Positions 35,649 to 48,640 of a DNA stretch of 64,000 nucleotides are shown here, one piece after another; within the stretch, counting starts at the first letter, position 1; each line of letters starts with the position of its first letter. This DNA comes from Tachypleus tridentatus (taxonomy: Eukaryota; Arthropoda; Merostomata; Xiphosura; Limulidae): contig NC_134830.1 of the NCBI RefSeq assembly GCF_004210375.1, forward strand, positions 46,381,094-46,445,093, read 5' to 3'. Position numbers and translations under genes: made by a program. The notes below the pieces were generated by a model. That model saw only the letters and a program-made list of their open reading frames with translations. It was not told where the DNA came from and ran no database searches.

Positions 35649-36230
35649 ATGTGTGCATCCATACACAATGGGCAAGACATAGTTCTGACAGACCACAAAG
35701 ATATCCTCGTTGATATATTCTTTGCAAATATACCAATTAAACCCATGGAAATTAGGGATTACCTGACATTACTTGTGGCTGTATCAGTGACAGTGAGGAT
35801 CAAACAAAGTACCAAGAACAGAGAAAACCAGCAGCAACTTCTACAAATGCATAGTTTCTAGAGATTAACAAACCTTGGAGACATCAAGCCAAGCTCAATA
35901 CACCAGCAGATGTAGCATCACAAGAAACTTGACATCACCTATGGGATAGGAATATCAGTATCCTGCACATTTTACTAGATCACAGGTGTGACAGAATGGC
36001 TATTATTACCAGCATATCATAAAATTGAGGTGAATGTTTCATCTGTGATTATCATAAGCACTGAAAACAGACCAGTCCATGTCAAGTTCCTTTTCAGACT
36101 AGGAAAAGGTATAATCCATTTTGTCTCAATATCAGGCCCCAAGTTCCAAGTTGAGTATGGTCACCAATCTGGACGGAAGGTTAATCTTCATGTCAATAAG
36201 TGTAATGGTATGCTATGCACAAACTAGTAT
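35649..36230 (+). other. Coding-like relic, unidentified
   Basis: Two open stretches (70 and 79 codons) separated by stops, with fairly balanced composition and almost no CpG, in otherwise AT-rich intron. Segments such as LVDIFFANIPIKPMEIRDYL look protein-like, but I cannot place them. May belong with the degraded repeat protein at 40.5-43.6 kb or be another dead element. Confidence 0.25.
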
Positions 36231-38690
36231 CTAACTTATCCTACACATGGATGCATGGTTGAACAAGAAGAGTGTTGGTCCATCTTCTTACAGTTCAGTA
36301 CTTTCAGTAAAACCATCATTCAACCTAGTGAGCACCAACACTGAAAGAACTGCACTGATATTTGTGTTTCTCTTAGTTCAATATGTTTTGTATATGACCT
36401 TTAAGAAGTAAAAGAATTTACTATGATGGAAGTATGGATGGTATGTCTGTTTTTGACCTTTAGCCATGCAGAAGTGTATCATAAGACAATGATATGGATT
36501 CTGCATAGCTTGTTTCATAGTTTACTGTTCAGAGTACAAATGGAGACACATCTGGTACTAGCCACAGCCTTGTAGATCAGGAAACCAAAATCAATAATGC
36601 TGATACCATTGACTTACAAGTACCTATGTAATTCTGGTTTATAGTTTAATTATCTGTATATTCACAAGAAAGAATGAAGTATGGCCCACTTGCTGGAAGT
36701 GGTATGTCTGATGATAATAGGAAGAGAGAGGAAACTTCTTGCCATGAACAAAACATAGACACATTTGAAGTTGAAGCACATAAGTGTCAAGCCATACTTC
36801 AAAATAAATAGATGTTTTATAAGAGAGAGAGGTGACAAAAGACACTGGAATTACACTAATTCATACACATACCTGCTACATACCTCAATACAGTTCCACT
36901 GAACTTTTGTACCTTTGTTCTTTCCAGGTCATCTTGGAAGTTGTAGCCCACATAAGTAGAAGATCTGTGAATAACTTATGATGGATGTATGATCTAAGAT
37001 TGATATTGATTCCTTCATAGAAGAAAGCTATTGAATTGGGCTTGCAATGCTCTGTAATAGTGACATCAGTTGTGTGCAACCAATGATGGAAGTAACAGTT
37101 TCATAGAACTTGAAGTATCATTTTTATAATATGTAATTAATATTAAGTATAAATCTCTGAACATGTTGTGATGGGTATTATTTTCCCACATTATCTGCAG
37201 TGTATATTTCAATGATCAGCAGTGTATAAGATGATGTACATATAACTAATAATAATACTATATACATATATAGAAACAAAGTTCAAAAACACAAATTCTT
37301 AAACAGTACTCAGACTACTAAGATCTTTTGCTATTTAACTGTAGCAGCAGAAAGCAAAGTTTCACTAGTGATAGTCTATACAGTAAAAACTACGTAGCAC
37401 TGAGAGAATTACTGTGACAGTTTCATATTTTCAACACCATCTACATTTTAAAAGATATTTATGTTAAATTATTTAAAACAACTAATGTATTGAAAATTTT
37501 TAACTAACATCATACTACTCATAAAATTATCATGCCAAATTTTGGGTGTGTTGGTGTTTTTACAAATACAATAAAATTTTCATGCAGAACTTTGATTATG
37601 TTTTATAAGCACTATAAATTTCTTATTAATTTATTCAAAGCTTCTGACTAAAAATTATACATTTAATCTTCTGTTTTAAAAATTAAATTATCCAATTTTA
37701 ATGAAAAAAATTATTTTTTTTCCACATTACTTAATCCAAACTTCAGAAACATTATAACAATATTTAAATGACAACTATCACAAATACTAAAATATACTGT
37801 TGCAATTATAAAAAACATAGTAATAAAATAAGAAATAAATGTTTAATTTATAAACATAACATTTTGGGGCAACATGAAACATAGTGGTCTGTTTGGTTCC
37901 ACATTATAACATTAATCTATTTTGATCAATGTTATAATTATTCTGAAGTTTGGATTAAATAAAGTGCACAAAATAATTTTGTTCATCGAAGTTGGATAGT
38001 TTAATTTAAAAAAAAAAAAATTTATAATTAGTCAAAAGTTTTGAATAAATTAATAAAAACATTACCAAAGTTTCACATGAAAAATGAGTTACTGACTTAC
38101 TTTCACATTCATTAAGGCATTAGTGTAATTTTGACACTGCAACAAGTATTTTATGGGAGTGAAATTCCTCTTGTGACAACACTATACAACAGTACCCTGA
38201 AATGTACAGTTACGACAGAAAGTGTTCGTTCCACTGTACCGTGAGTAGTTTTTTCCTCATAACTTAAAAAGTATCACGATTAGGATAATGAAAGTACAGT
38301 ATATTACAAATATTATACTAACATACATCTACATAAATTTTTATGTACATTGAATGACAAATTATGACAGTTATGAGCAAAAACCACTCAGGACACAGAG
38401 GTATGAACACTTTCTGTCTAACTGTATTACCAGCATCCCATTTCTAAAATGCTATCATAGATGCTTAGGTATAAACTTTATTTCTGTGGGAGGTACCAAT
38501 AAAAAAACTAGTAAAATAAGCAACAGCCATTTTAATTTAAATATACTTACCAACCTGGTCATTTTAAGTTTCACAAATGAAAATAAATTGTGTAAAATAA
38601 GTAAATTATCTTGGATGGTTATTCCAGACTTTGTAAAAAGCTACACAGAACCCACCTGCAAATACTATCTTTAATTCAAAATCGATATGG
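36231..38690. other. SRF intron 2, no certain feature
   Basis: 36.2-37.1 kb continues the less AT-rich, CpG-poor texture of the relic to its left, with minus-strand open stretches at 36639-36845 and 36885-37079. From 37.1 kb the sequence is plain AT-rich intron. Confidence 0.4.
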
Positions 38691-38691
38691 T

Positions 38692-38945
38692 TTGGTTTGT
38701 TTTGAATTCAGTGCAAAGCTACATAAAAGCTACTTGTGCTTGTTGTCTCTGATTTAGCAATGTAAGACTAGAGGGAAAGCAGCTAGTCATCATCACCCAT
38801 CCACCAACTCTTGGACTACTCTTTTATCAATGAATAATAGGCTTGACCATCAAATTATAGCACTTCCACAGCTGAGAGGGCAAGCATGTTTAGTGAGATG
38901 GGGGTTCTATACCACAACCCTTAGATTATGAGTTGAGCACCCTAC
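38692..38945 (-). repeat. SINE-A copy, old
   Basis: Tail GGTTTGTTTTGAATTCAGTG, body GACTAGAGGGAAAGCAGCTA, decayed B box GGGGGTTCTATACCACAACC. CpGs largely lost; head incomplete. Confidence 0.8.
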
Positions 38946-38959
38946 CTCATAAGAGAAGG

Positions 38960-40509
38960 GGAAGATAGCTAAATGAGAGCATTCACTATCAAATCTTGGG
39001 ATATACTTATCAGATCAAATTGTAGGATTTGACCATCATTGTAACAATGCATCCATGGCCCCAGAATTTGAAATGCATTTTTGCATCAATGTTATAAACA
39101 TTAGTCTCCACATTCACAGCCTGAGTACACTAACCACTGGGTCATATCCAAACTACAAATTATCTTCTGAAGTTAATAACCTCACTTAACTGCACTCTCA
39201 GACTTGTATCTGATAAGGTACTTAAAATGTTGTCTGTGGATTATTCTTTTAAAAATTATGTTTTGCTAAAAAAAAAAATCCTCACAAGTTCTTTTAGAAT
39301 ATGGGCAAAAAGAATTTATTATTGAACAACAACCATAAAATTATAAACAAAATCTACTATCATTTCAACCTATTTTTGAAATATAATCATGATATCTAAC
39401 CTTACAAGCAATTCTGTTTTTACGTGGTCTGTAAACAGTAAGAAAAAAAAAAAAGGTGTTCTATGTAATTTATAGTATGTAAAACAAATTAAATGTTTCC
39501 TATGACAAACAGTTTAGGAATTTCAACTTTATTAAAGAAGTCATGTAACAACTAATAGCTTGTTGGCTAATGTAGCAACATTATAGTAGCATTTGAAGAG
39601 ACCAGACATTTTTTATTAGGTTAATATATTCCTGCTGATATTTCTTCGAGCTGTATTTCTGCATGTATATGTGTTCCATTGTTCATTCAGAAAGCATTTA
39701 CTCACTGACACTCAAATTGTCATTATTTTAATCTTTACATGTATATATTTTGTATTTTTTTTAAAAATGTTCATCTCACCTGACTGAGTACTCTACTTTT
39801 TTGAGAACTTTATCCCTGATTCCAAGTGTATATTCTGACATAAAAGACTTCCAAGAACAAGAGCTTTCTGCATAATAGTTACTTAGCAAGTAAGTATCCA
39901 AGGGAAAATAGCCAAAATTTCATGAAATTACATAGTGCAAAGTAGCATTCAGAATAACAGTGCTTGCTACAGAAACCTCTTCTAGTAAATGTAGAAGTAC
40001 ATTATTTAACATCATTCAAGAGCATGAAAAATGTAATAAATCCTGAATCACAAAAATTACTGTAAAAATGTGTTTAAGACAGAATGACATATTCCATGTA
40101 ACATTCCTTGTTTTTATTCTAGTTTAATCCAAAAGAAAAATCAACTTGAATTCTACTAAGTCATAAGTATATTTTTGACTCAACCACCTTTCTGGAAAAA
40201 GAAAATGTTAAACAATCAAGTAACAACTTCTTGAATTTCCAAAAAAACAACCTCTCAATAAGTGAACAGGTGAAAATTAGGATCAATGTGCAGCTTGCTC
40301 TAGTGAGTTCTAAGTATCATAACAGATTAATTTAGCTGTTAGTTTCAATTAGTTGATATGTTTAAATGTATATATGAATGTATAAAACTATCCCATTATT
40401 ATTATATATATTAATACACAAATGGTTGTAATTTTAACAGTGTGTAATATTTGTACTTTCTAGCAAATACAAATTATTTTTACTTGAATACTCTTTCATT
40501 TATTTTTAG
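38960..40509. other. SRF intron 2, no feature seen
   Basis: AT-rich with poly-A/poly-T runs; no exon, repeat or RNA supported. Confidence 0.45.
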
Positions 40510-43500
40510 ACATAAATAAAATGACCATTACAAGAGATGATGATGAAATATAGTCTAATAGACCAGTGCAGCTACATCCAAGTGCACAAAGATAACTCTT
40601 GCTAGTTACATAACACACTATACTGATGATATGACTAACTTTGAGATACAACGGAACATCACTTTATGGAGCAAGCTTCTCAGTGAAGTTAAGATGTGAA
40701 ACTGGGAAAACACTGACTTAGGGAGAAATATTTTGAATCAGCTATCATAACAAGTGCAGATCCTACCTCACATGAAACAAATCAACAGAGCCACAACTAT
40801 AAAGAAATCAGGATGTTGAAGAATGATGTTGGACTCTTCAAACCAGACAGTATGCATATGAACAGGTTTAAACATACAAATACACAGTAATACATCAGTA
40901 GCCCAAGACAATGTAGGCTACTTACCCACCACCGATGGTCCCAATAGCAAAGTAGTAGTCCATGGCAATGTAAACTATCTGCTTATATTGACACTCCAGC
41001 AATTAGTATGGCAGCTGTGTATAAAATTTTTGTCAGACAATCCAAATTGCATATGCTTTAATGCTTAATGAGATTGCGTGTCTCTGATCAAGTTACAAAT
41101 GCAAAAGCAACTGGCCATGTAATAGTGTGAAAGCACCATTACCAGTTCAACAGTGTTGTGTGGTGGCTTTGTATCTTTCACACAGCTTGTATGCTTTTGA
41201 GATTTACTGTGAAATGCTTTGTTGATGCTGGGTTTTTGCCTAGAAGTGGAGGTAATTACAGAATGATTTACTTCAGCCATATTTGAAAGTCATTATTAAA
41301 GTCATTCTGTAAGACTCCACAGTTCAATGCATGAGACATTTATGATGTTAGTTTAGATTGAATTTGTACTTTGGATTCTCAAAAGCTATCCTGAGAAAAG
41401 TCAACAAGATTATCCCATGGTTACAATCATTGCTTCCAAAGACTATGTGAATCCTGAATCATTCTCAAGTATCATCAACACTGACTAATTTCTATTTATT
41501 GCAAGGATAATTGACAGAGAGCTGAAAACTATCTCCTGTGACAACAGCAGCATGTCATCCTTTTGGGTGCCATGTACTGACTATGTTGAGATCTTCCTGA
41601 ATCTTGTTCATGCATAAAAGAAATTAAACTGGTCTCTGCATCTTGCATCAGTTAGTCACATATATTGTAAGGGTTTGCAAATGAGCAAATCAACTATGTA
41701 AAATATCTCCCACAATATCTGGTGGACATGATGAAGTTGCCAAACAGTCATTCAGAACAGGATAGACAACTCAAAACAAGTAGCTTTTCAATATAGTTCA
41801 GATCTTAGAATTCATTTGGAAAGATTCCAATGGATCAAAATTATGAATGAAATAACTAATCATGATACATAAACCCCAGGAATCACCAGCTGTTTCAGTA
41901 ATAATTTAGAACTGTTGGGAGGTACTGTATGACTTCTGAATACTGAAACACCTGTATGCACAATTTCTGAGAAATTATTTGTAAAATCAAAGATACATTT
42001 AATCATCTTGGCACATGCTAGGATTCTCATAGATGAATCAGATAAAAAGTCTCTATTGGACATGTTTCAAAATAACAGAACAAACTCATTAAAAACTAAC
42101 ATGTTGCACCTATTGAAGCAGATTTATGAAATGCCTACTCAGCAAGTTTTTGAGAACAAAGTATATAACAGAACAAAACATACGAGCTTCATGTTCATCT
42201 ACCAAATCTGGAGTTCAAAGCATTCTTTAGCTAAAATTAACTGCAATAGTTACGTCAAAGAGGATTAATGTAATGCAATAGTAGAAGTTGACAGCAACTT
42301 ATTTAAACAGCCAAATATAACTGTACAAAGTCACAAGCTAATCATGAGAGAAGCACTGGAAGAAGGTCTACTGGATGTTCTATTTGGGCTTCTTCCTGGA
42401 ACCTTAGTACTTAAGATGACGCTCTAAGAAAGACCAACAAGGCAACACACATACAGAAGGGTGCTGCAGTTCCCAACATCACTGCTTCCATTATTGGTGC
42501 AATGAATATCATTCAAATAGCTACAGGAAATCAAAGCATGTTTTCTTTTCTAGCAGACATCATATTTAGAATGGTAATGCCACAGGGTTTTCACAGCAGA
42601 AAGGTGATACTGTTTTTGTTGTATACTGAGATGCATCAATAAATAATACAAAAATTAAAAGAAAATAAGATGCAACACATTTCAAGAGTATTTTGAGCAA
42701 CAGTGAAATATATATGGCTCTCAAAATAAGATGGGCTTTTACTTTTCTTATGCAATGAGTGGAACATAACTATGTAGAGAACAAAGCTAAATGAAAAATG
42801 ATGTAAACAGCACATAAACAAGAATGCTACAAAGATACTGAAAATGATGTAGATTTATTTACAGCTCTGATGTGTACACATAAAAAAACAAACACTCGTA
42901 TAGTTTTGCAAGCTTGTCAAGCAGCTACATTGACAAATAGCTACAAAGGAGCCATCATTCCTCAATTTGCTGTGAATACTGCTGTAAGATACCTCTTATT
43001 CTGAGTCAAATGTAAAAATGGAAAATTGTAAAAGGTACATGAACACTGGGATACTTACACAACATTAGTAACTGCTGTATTTAGTGCTTTGCCTGGCCTG
43101 CACATATTTATAAAATGGTGGCACTTTTGTAAACCATGGAATGCTGTCTATGCTGAAATAAGCAAATGGTATTTCATGAAGTTAATTACTATTTGTCAGT
43201 TCCTGAAGAACTCAAGTAACAAGAGGCTTTCTTTGATATGCTCTATGCTCAATATAAATAATTTATGTTATCTTCATTTTTGTACTAGAAGGGGTAAGGT
43301 TAAAAGAAACGGTACCATGACCATTTCTATAAGATTGCTATCCAAGCAAATAACCAGGCTTTCACTTGGCATAATTCTTTGTCCAAGTGGTCATGGGTAG
43401 AAGACATCAAATAAAGCAAATCAGATTATACTGACTGGATGAGTGGACTTTCATCTCCTCAAACAGTGCTGTAACTGCTAACATGCATATGCTTCAAAGT

Positions 43501-43640
43501 GTAACTGTCTGTGCAAAACATTTTCTCAAATGGAGTGAAATGTGTCACTTGTAAACATGTAACACAATGCTCAGCCAATGAGGAGGGCAATAATTTTATT
43601 TTTTATGAACACATAACAGACATGGATAACATTGAGAATG
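40510..43640 (+). pseudogene. Degraded copy of an uncharacterised invertebrate repeat protein
   Basis: A 3.1-kb stretch reads as one long, heavily broken plus-strand coding sequence. Recognisable pieces in order: AQDNVGYLPTTDG (about 40.9 kb), ELKTISCDNSSMSSFWVPC with DYVEIFLNLVHA and LNWSLHLASV (41.5-41.65 kb), LPNSHSEQDRQL, the open 42008-42268 part (AHARILIDESDKKSLLDMFQ), GLLDVLFGLLPGTLVLK (about 42.37 kb), DWMSGLSSPQTVL and a cysteine-rich end (CVTCKHVTQCSANEEG, about 43.5 kb). From memory, this order fits a large uncharacterised protein found in many copies in cnidarian, mollusc and arthropod genomes (W-x-LHL-x-S block, WM-GL-P block and Cys-rich tail). Function unknown; it has many stops and no CpG, so it is old and dead. 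Confidence 0.5.
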
Positions 43641-43689
43641 AGTAGCCTCCTCTGGTGGTAGGAAAAGAAACCAAATCAATAAATTATGC

Positions 43690-45839
43690 AGTTCATTGCT
43701 GAATGGTAAGATATATTCTGCCTATACCTGAATATTGAACACCTGTATACAGTAATATTTGAACATAAATTATATTAATGAGACTGGCTGCTATCTTTAA
43801 CAACTGCAGAAATGTAATAATAAAGCATTATTTGCATTTTTGAGAATTTTTCAATTTGTGATTTTTTTCCAAGAAGGCTACAAGATTAATAAAAAGTCTT
43901 ATAATTTATTACAGAACCAAGTTATAAAGTTTATTTTTCTTTTGAATTAATAAGAATAACAGATAATTAAGGTACTTGTATAATATTGTTATAATGATAA
44001 GCAAATCTTTAACAGTAATAATACTGCTAGATTTTTTAAAAAACCACCAGAACATTGTAAGTTTAAGACAAATAACAATTTTATGATGGGAATACTTTAT
44101 TTGTTTCTTTATGCTTTCTTATGAAGTTAAGTTGTATAGGTAAGCATATAACTGCAACTTTCTGTGTTCCTAGAGTTATTATTCAGAAAGTTACCTTGCA
44201 TTATGCAACTTTGTAGGTGTTTTTTAACCATCTTTTATTTCCTTTGGCATTTATTTTTGAAGTGATTATTTTGCAGAAAGCTGTATCTTTTTTACAGGAG
44301 TCTATCAGCTCAAAATGTAAATTTAAAATAATAACCTACTAATTCTGATTAGTCACTCCACATGGTACTAATAACTTAAAATTTGGGGTTCAACACCTAC
44401 AGACATGAGCATTTGCAGAAATGTTTCTGGGGGGGGGATCAAAGTAGTGTGAAATTGTAAACTGAATAAAAAAATTCATGAACATATACTGAATGAATAA
44501 AGAAAAGAATGTTTGTTATTTTCTGGGGAGGGGCAAAATTCATAAATAATAATAATACTTAAATAACAAAATAATCAAAAGCAATAGAAATTGATTTATT
44601 TTAATTGACTGTTGAGTATTAATATTCTATATATAAATGTGTGTGAATGTATATATAATAGGAAAACTACACTCAAAGTAATTTACATACACCATCAAAC
44701 AGTGTCACAATATGTTTTGAAAGATGTACAAGTATGTATGTATTTACATACAAATAATATGTATGCACACGTTATTAGCTACAGGCTTAAGCTGAATGTA
44801 AAACAATTTAAAAGGATCAGTTAAAAGTCCTGCATGAAAATAGTTTACATTTGAGTGAAGTACAAGAATAGCATAGATACATCCTTTAATTTCATACACC
44901 TAGAATATATATATATGTGATCTTTCACAAATAAACCTGAAATATTGTTTCAACGCCTTTTATAGTCAACTACATTGCAATATGTTTCAGAGTTGGTTCA
45001 TTGACAAACCCTAGTAACTGATTTAACCAAATCTGGTTTCTTAAACCATTAGCTTATGTAGCCATGAGTCATCAGACCTTGTGCAAGGCCTCAGCTACTG
45101 ATACCTGCCTTGCGAAGGACAACAGGCTACAAAACTGGTTAACTTTATTCATTCCTATTACCTTATAAGGTCATGATGAACCCTGAGGACACTCTTTCTC
45201 TACTATTAGCGTTGTCCCATGAAAACAATATATAAGACAGTAGGATCATACGAATATGACAATAATTTATTTTGATATAGATTGTACTGTACTTAGGCGT
45301 GAATATGAACTAAAATATAAGTCATAAATCAACCCTAAAGTTGGCCACACACTGTGAACAGGTGGCTACAGGGTTGTTAGAAGTAATAAATTATAGAGGT
45401 GAGCGAACTCGTACTCTCTCACCTACTTCCCAGACCACCAGCACCGATTCCCCTTACACAAGTCGAAAGAGGCTAAAATGTATTATCAAAGTGCAAGCAG
45501 TAAGGGATTAACTTACAACCTTACAATGTACATACAAGTGATATGGACAATATACATCATCTTATATATCACATCGTTCATTCTCGATATATTTAACATG
45601 TATATTTGTTATTAAGCAAAAAGCTTTACTATGAACAATCTGTGTTATTTCCATCACGAGTATCGGAAACAGTTATAAGACCTCAGACATACAACTAAGC
45701 TGTCGGAAGGCTAAACAAATTTAGGCCAATTTCTTTCCCTAAATGTACGGTTTGTTCATAAAATCCATAATTTAAACAGTGCTATTAGCGAAAAGAGCAT
45801 AATGTGAACGTTGTATATTGTTGAAGTTACACACACACA
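43690..45839. other. SRF intron 2, unassigned
   Basis: AT-rich. A run of nine G near 44429-44437. About 44935-45245 is distinctly less AT-rich and could be an old repeat, but I could not match it within the window. Confidence 0.4.
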
Positions 45840-46265
45840 CACCTTGAATATGGATGTTGTGGGTTCAAATCCTATTGCCAAATATACTCACTCTTTCAAG
45901 CGTGCCGGTAAGTTCCACTATTTGATTAGAATAACTCGAGCGTTAACGGAGGGCGGTGTTGACTAGGTGCCTTACATCCAGTCTATCACTTAATATTAAA
46001 TTGATTACCAACGATTTACACGCACGAAGTGGTTTATTGCTCCAAGTTTAGAGATAACATACTACATTCTTAACATAGTATGTTCCCTAAAAATAAACCA
46101 TTTTATTTTTACAGATTTTACAGATTTATACAGATCGTTGCTTATCAAGTTACTGTTATATTACCATAATGTGCTTCCACACACAAATCGTCTATTACTT
46201 CTAACTTAGGAACAGCAAACGCAGATAACCGTCAAGTAGCTTTGCTCGAAATTCAATACACAAGC
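45840..46265 (+). repeat. SINE-A copy split by an insertion
   Basis: Head and body at 45840-46010 (B box GTGGGTTCAAATCC, GGGCGGTGTTGACTAGGTGC) and tail at 46201-46265 (TAACTTAGGAACAGCAAACG, GCTTTGCTCGAAATTC), separated by about 190 unrelated bases. Confidence 0.6.
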
Positions 46266-46504
46266 ACGCTGTAGAAAATGTTATCTATACGTAAATAAAT
46301 TTGTGGCTTAAAATGGCACTCATTTACAGTGTTGTGTAACTAATCCATCTGATTAATTAATATATTAATATATGAAACTTATTAATAAATCATACTCAAG
46401 AAAATATATCGTTTATTTTATAAGGTTTAGGTTAAAAATTAACTCAATGCGAAAAGTGGATTTACATTTTGAGACATTATTGTCATTTCTTCCTATCAGA
46501 GTCC

Positions 46505-46705
46505 AGCATGACGAGATGGTTACGACGATTTCAGCCGTGGGAGCGTTATAAAGTTACCATCACCCGCTGGTAAAAAAAGAGTAGTCAAAAAAGTTGGCGA
46601 CGGATAGTGATGACTAGCTGACTGTTTTCCCTCTAGTATTTCGCTGCTAAATCAGAGACGGTCAGCGCAGAGAACCCCCTTATAGATTTGTGCGAAATTC
46701 AAATC
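46505..46705 (+). repeat. SINE-A copy with deleted head interior
   Basis: CCAGCATGACGAGATGGTTA jumps from the A box directly to TTTCAGCCGTGGGAGCG, omitting the B box. Body GTTGGCGACGGATAGTGATG and tail TTGTGCGAAATTCAAAT follow. CpGs are retained. Confidence 0.78.
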
Positions 46706-46989
46706 TTCATATTACTGAGTGAAATAATTATTTTCATTACAGAATACACTAATTACATCAGCATACAGAGTACCTAAAACCACTTCATCAAAGTTCATGC
46801 ATAATTACTCAAACACACAAACAATACCAGATAGACTTCTACAGAGTACAATAAAATATTTTGATAAAAATTGGCGAAACAATGAGTTGTTATACGAACT
46901 AGACAGGTATTGCATATATGATGAAGAGAGACCTAAACACCTTTCCCCGTTAAATCTATACATTAGATCATTAAGACAAAATCATTTAA

Positions 46990-47150
46990 AATAATAATAA
47001 TAATAGTATTAGAATAGAGATAAAATAAAACAGGCCACCTACGTTCTAGACTTATTAATTTAAATAAAATAATAATAGTATTAGAATAGAGATAAAATAA
47101 AACAGGTCATCTACGTTCTAGACTTATTAATTTAAATAAAATAATAATAA
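46990..47150. repeat. 72-bp tandem duplication
   Basis: Two near-identical 72-base units (AGAATAGAGATAAAATAAAA, CTACGTTCTAGACTTATTAA) differing by a few bases, bounded by AATAAT repeats. Confidence 0.9.
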
Positions 47151-47264
47151 AATCAAAGAACAATATAAATGGACATTGCCCTGAAAAGGACCTAAGTTTA
47201 TGATATTACTCCATCCATTCTGTATTTAAATCGAAATATATATTAATCTGGCAAATTATGCGCA

Positions 47265-47372
47265 ATTATTATGCAAAATTATTATGCGCAAAGCTACACA
47301 GTAGGCTATCTAATCTGTTTCGATGTTTAGCGCAATACGCTTCCAAATTTACCGTTGAGCCACCAGGAGGTT
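47265..47372 (-). repeat. SINE-B fragment
   Basis: ATGCGCAAAGCTACACAGTA, GGCTATCTAATCTGTTTCGA and a GTTGAGCCACCAGGAGG head end. Central part deleted. Confidence 0.55.
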
Positions 47373-47381
47373 TTGTTCTGT

Positions 47382-47505
47382 TTGCTGGTTAGTTGTTTTT
47401 AAGCGTGCAGCTACACAACAGGCTATCCATGTTCTGCCCAACATGGGTATCGAAAACTGATTTTGTGTGCTCTAAGTTTAGACTTTTAAACTGAACCACG
47501 AATGT
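47382..47505 (-). repeat. SINE-B copy
   Basis: TTGCTGGTTAGTTGTTTTTA, GCTACACAACAGGCTATCC, CATGGGTATCGAAAACTG (B box complement). Same orientation as and adjacent to the previous fragment. Confidence 0.65.
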
Positions 47506-47584
47506 GTATCACTGATAGAAATAAACTATATCAATGTTGTTCATATAACTGGCGCTATGAGCCTTTAGGTCACCATGCACCTCA

Positions 47585-47935
47585 AAACAACTGGTACTGG
47601 TATTAAAACGTTTACTGAAATGAAGTATAAAAGAACGTTTCGACCTTCTTAGGTCATCTTTAGGTTAACAAGGAGATTGCAACTAACGTTGCCGGGCACA
47701 CGACTTGAGGACGAGAGCGAAAACGGGTACGGGATTGTAGCGGGCATTGTAGTATATGTTAGATTATTAATTAGTATAGGTATAAAGGTGTTCCTTTATA
47801 TTGGTTTGGGTTGTTATATAAGTAGGGCTTCTTTGATTTTGCGTTTATGTTTGTTTCCCGACTTACTATCTGGGTGTCTTCTATGGTTATGTTGTGTTTA
47901 TTTAATTCGCAGTGTTCAAAAACAACTGTCATAAC
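47585..47935 (-). mobile_element. Penelope-like element fragment B
   Basis: Minus-oriented 3' end. The decayed EHCELNKHNI...KSKKPYLYNNPNQYKGTPLYLY coding end corresponds to the C terminus of the GIY-YIG protein. The 3' region with a hammerhead-like core and the TACCAGTACC terminus follow toward lower coordinates. CpGs retained. Confidence 0.72.
47628..47676 (-). ncRNA. Hammerhead-like motif, copy B
   Basis: Minus strand: CUAAAGA (one base from CUGAAGA), stem GACC/GGUC around UAAGAA, then intact GAAAC. The complement on the plus strand reads GTTTCGACCTTCTTAGGTC. Flanking GUUAA and UUAAU could form helix I. Confidence 0.5.
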
Positions 47936-48404
47936 TTTAATCGCACCAGCTAACAGTGGCAAAATCTATATAGTAACTATATAAATCACATCAGCTTTGT
48001 GAATTGGTGAAATATTCCATTTACCACAGAGCCACTAGAGTAAGAAAGTTTCATGAAATACATAAATCGGACACACTTCAACAATTTCTGCTGGTACTTT
48101 ATGCAACAAGGTTTGAGTCATAAGATTATGTTAGTGAGACCTTGGATTCCTACTCATTAAAAACAGTTGTCAATTTGTGTGTGTAACGCTTATACTATGA
48201 GTCAGTTTTAATTTATACTGCATCATTCCCATTGATATTTTGAGTGTCATTGAAAATTTTTATTTTCTAAATATTTGATTGTTTATGTTTCATGATGAAG
48301 AGGGAAGTTTAGTGAACAAAGCTTCCTAAAGGAAGACTGCTCCCCTACCCGGCTTTTCTTTACGCAGCTCTAACCTGTAATTTTTTGACGAGTAAGGCAA
48401 AACG

Positions 48405-48640
48405 CCTACACTACTACTGTGTCTATATCGACCCAGACGAGCCCCGGTATTCGACGAAAGACCTCGTCGACAGTAAATATCGCAGATGTAGTGCGACTGA
48501 TATCAAACATATTCTCCTTTGCTTTCGTTATGACAAGAAACCCAGTTGAAGTAAAAACGAATCCCAGGACGGCTTGTATGGGTATTAACACTTTTATCAA
48601 AATATAGCAGAGAACAACATCCCAAAATACACATCTTATT
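48405..48640 (-). mobile_element. Penelope-like terminal fragment E
   Basis: Holds the family's terminal phrase (plus strand TTGTATGGGTATTAACACTT) joined to GACAAGAAACCCAGTTGAAG. The latter also flanks the copy at 59.5 kb. The adjacent 120 bases are CpG-rich and open on both strands, probably 5'/terminal-repeat sequence of the same family. Confidence 0.55.

Noticed and set aside
38354-38674. 106-codon open frame on the plus strand
   Set aside because: No similarity to anything I recognise, codon use mirrors background AT content, no flanking splice signals of note.
44935-45245. Possible structured RNA gene or repeat
   Set aside because: Less AT-rich than its surroundings, but I found no second copy, promoter element or convincing fold by eye.
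47970-48045. Another SINE-B copy
   Set aside because: Only the ACAGAGCCACTAGAG end resembles the family; too short and diverged to support.
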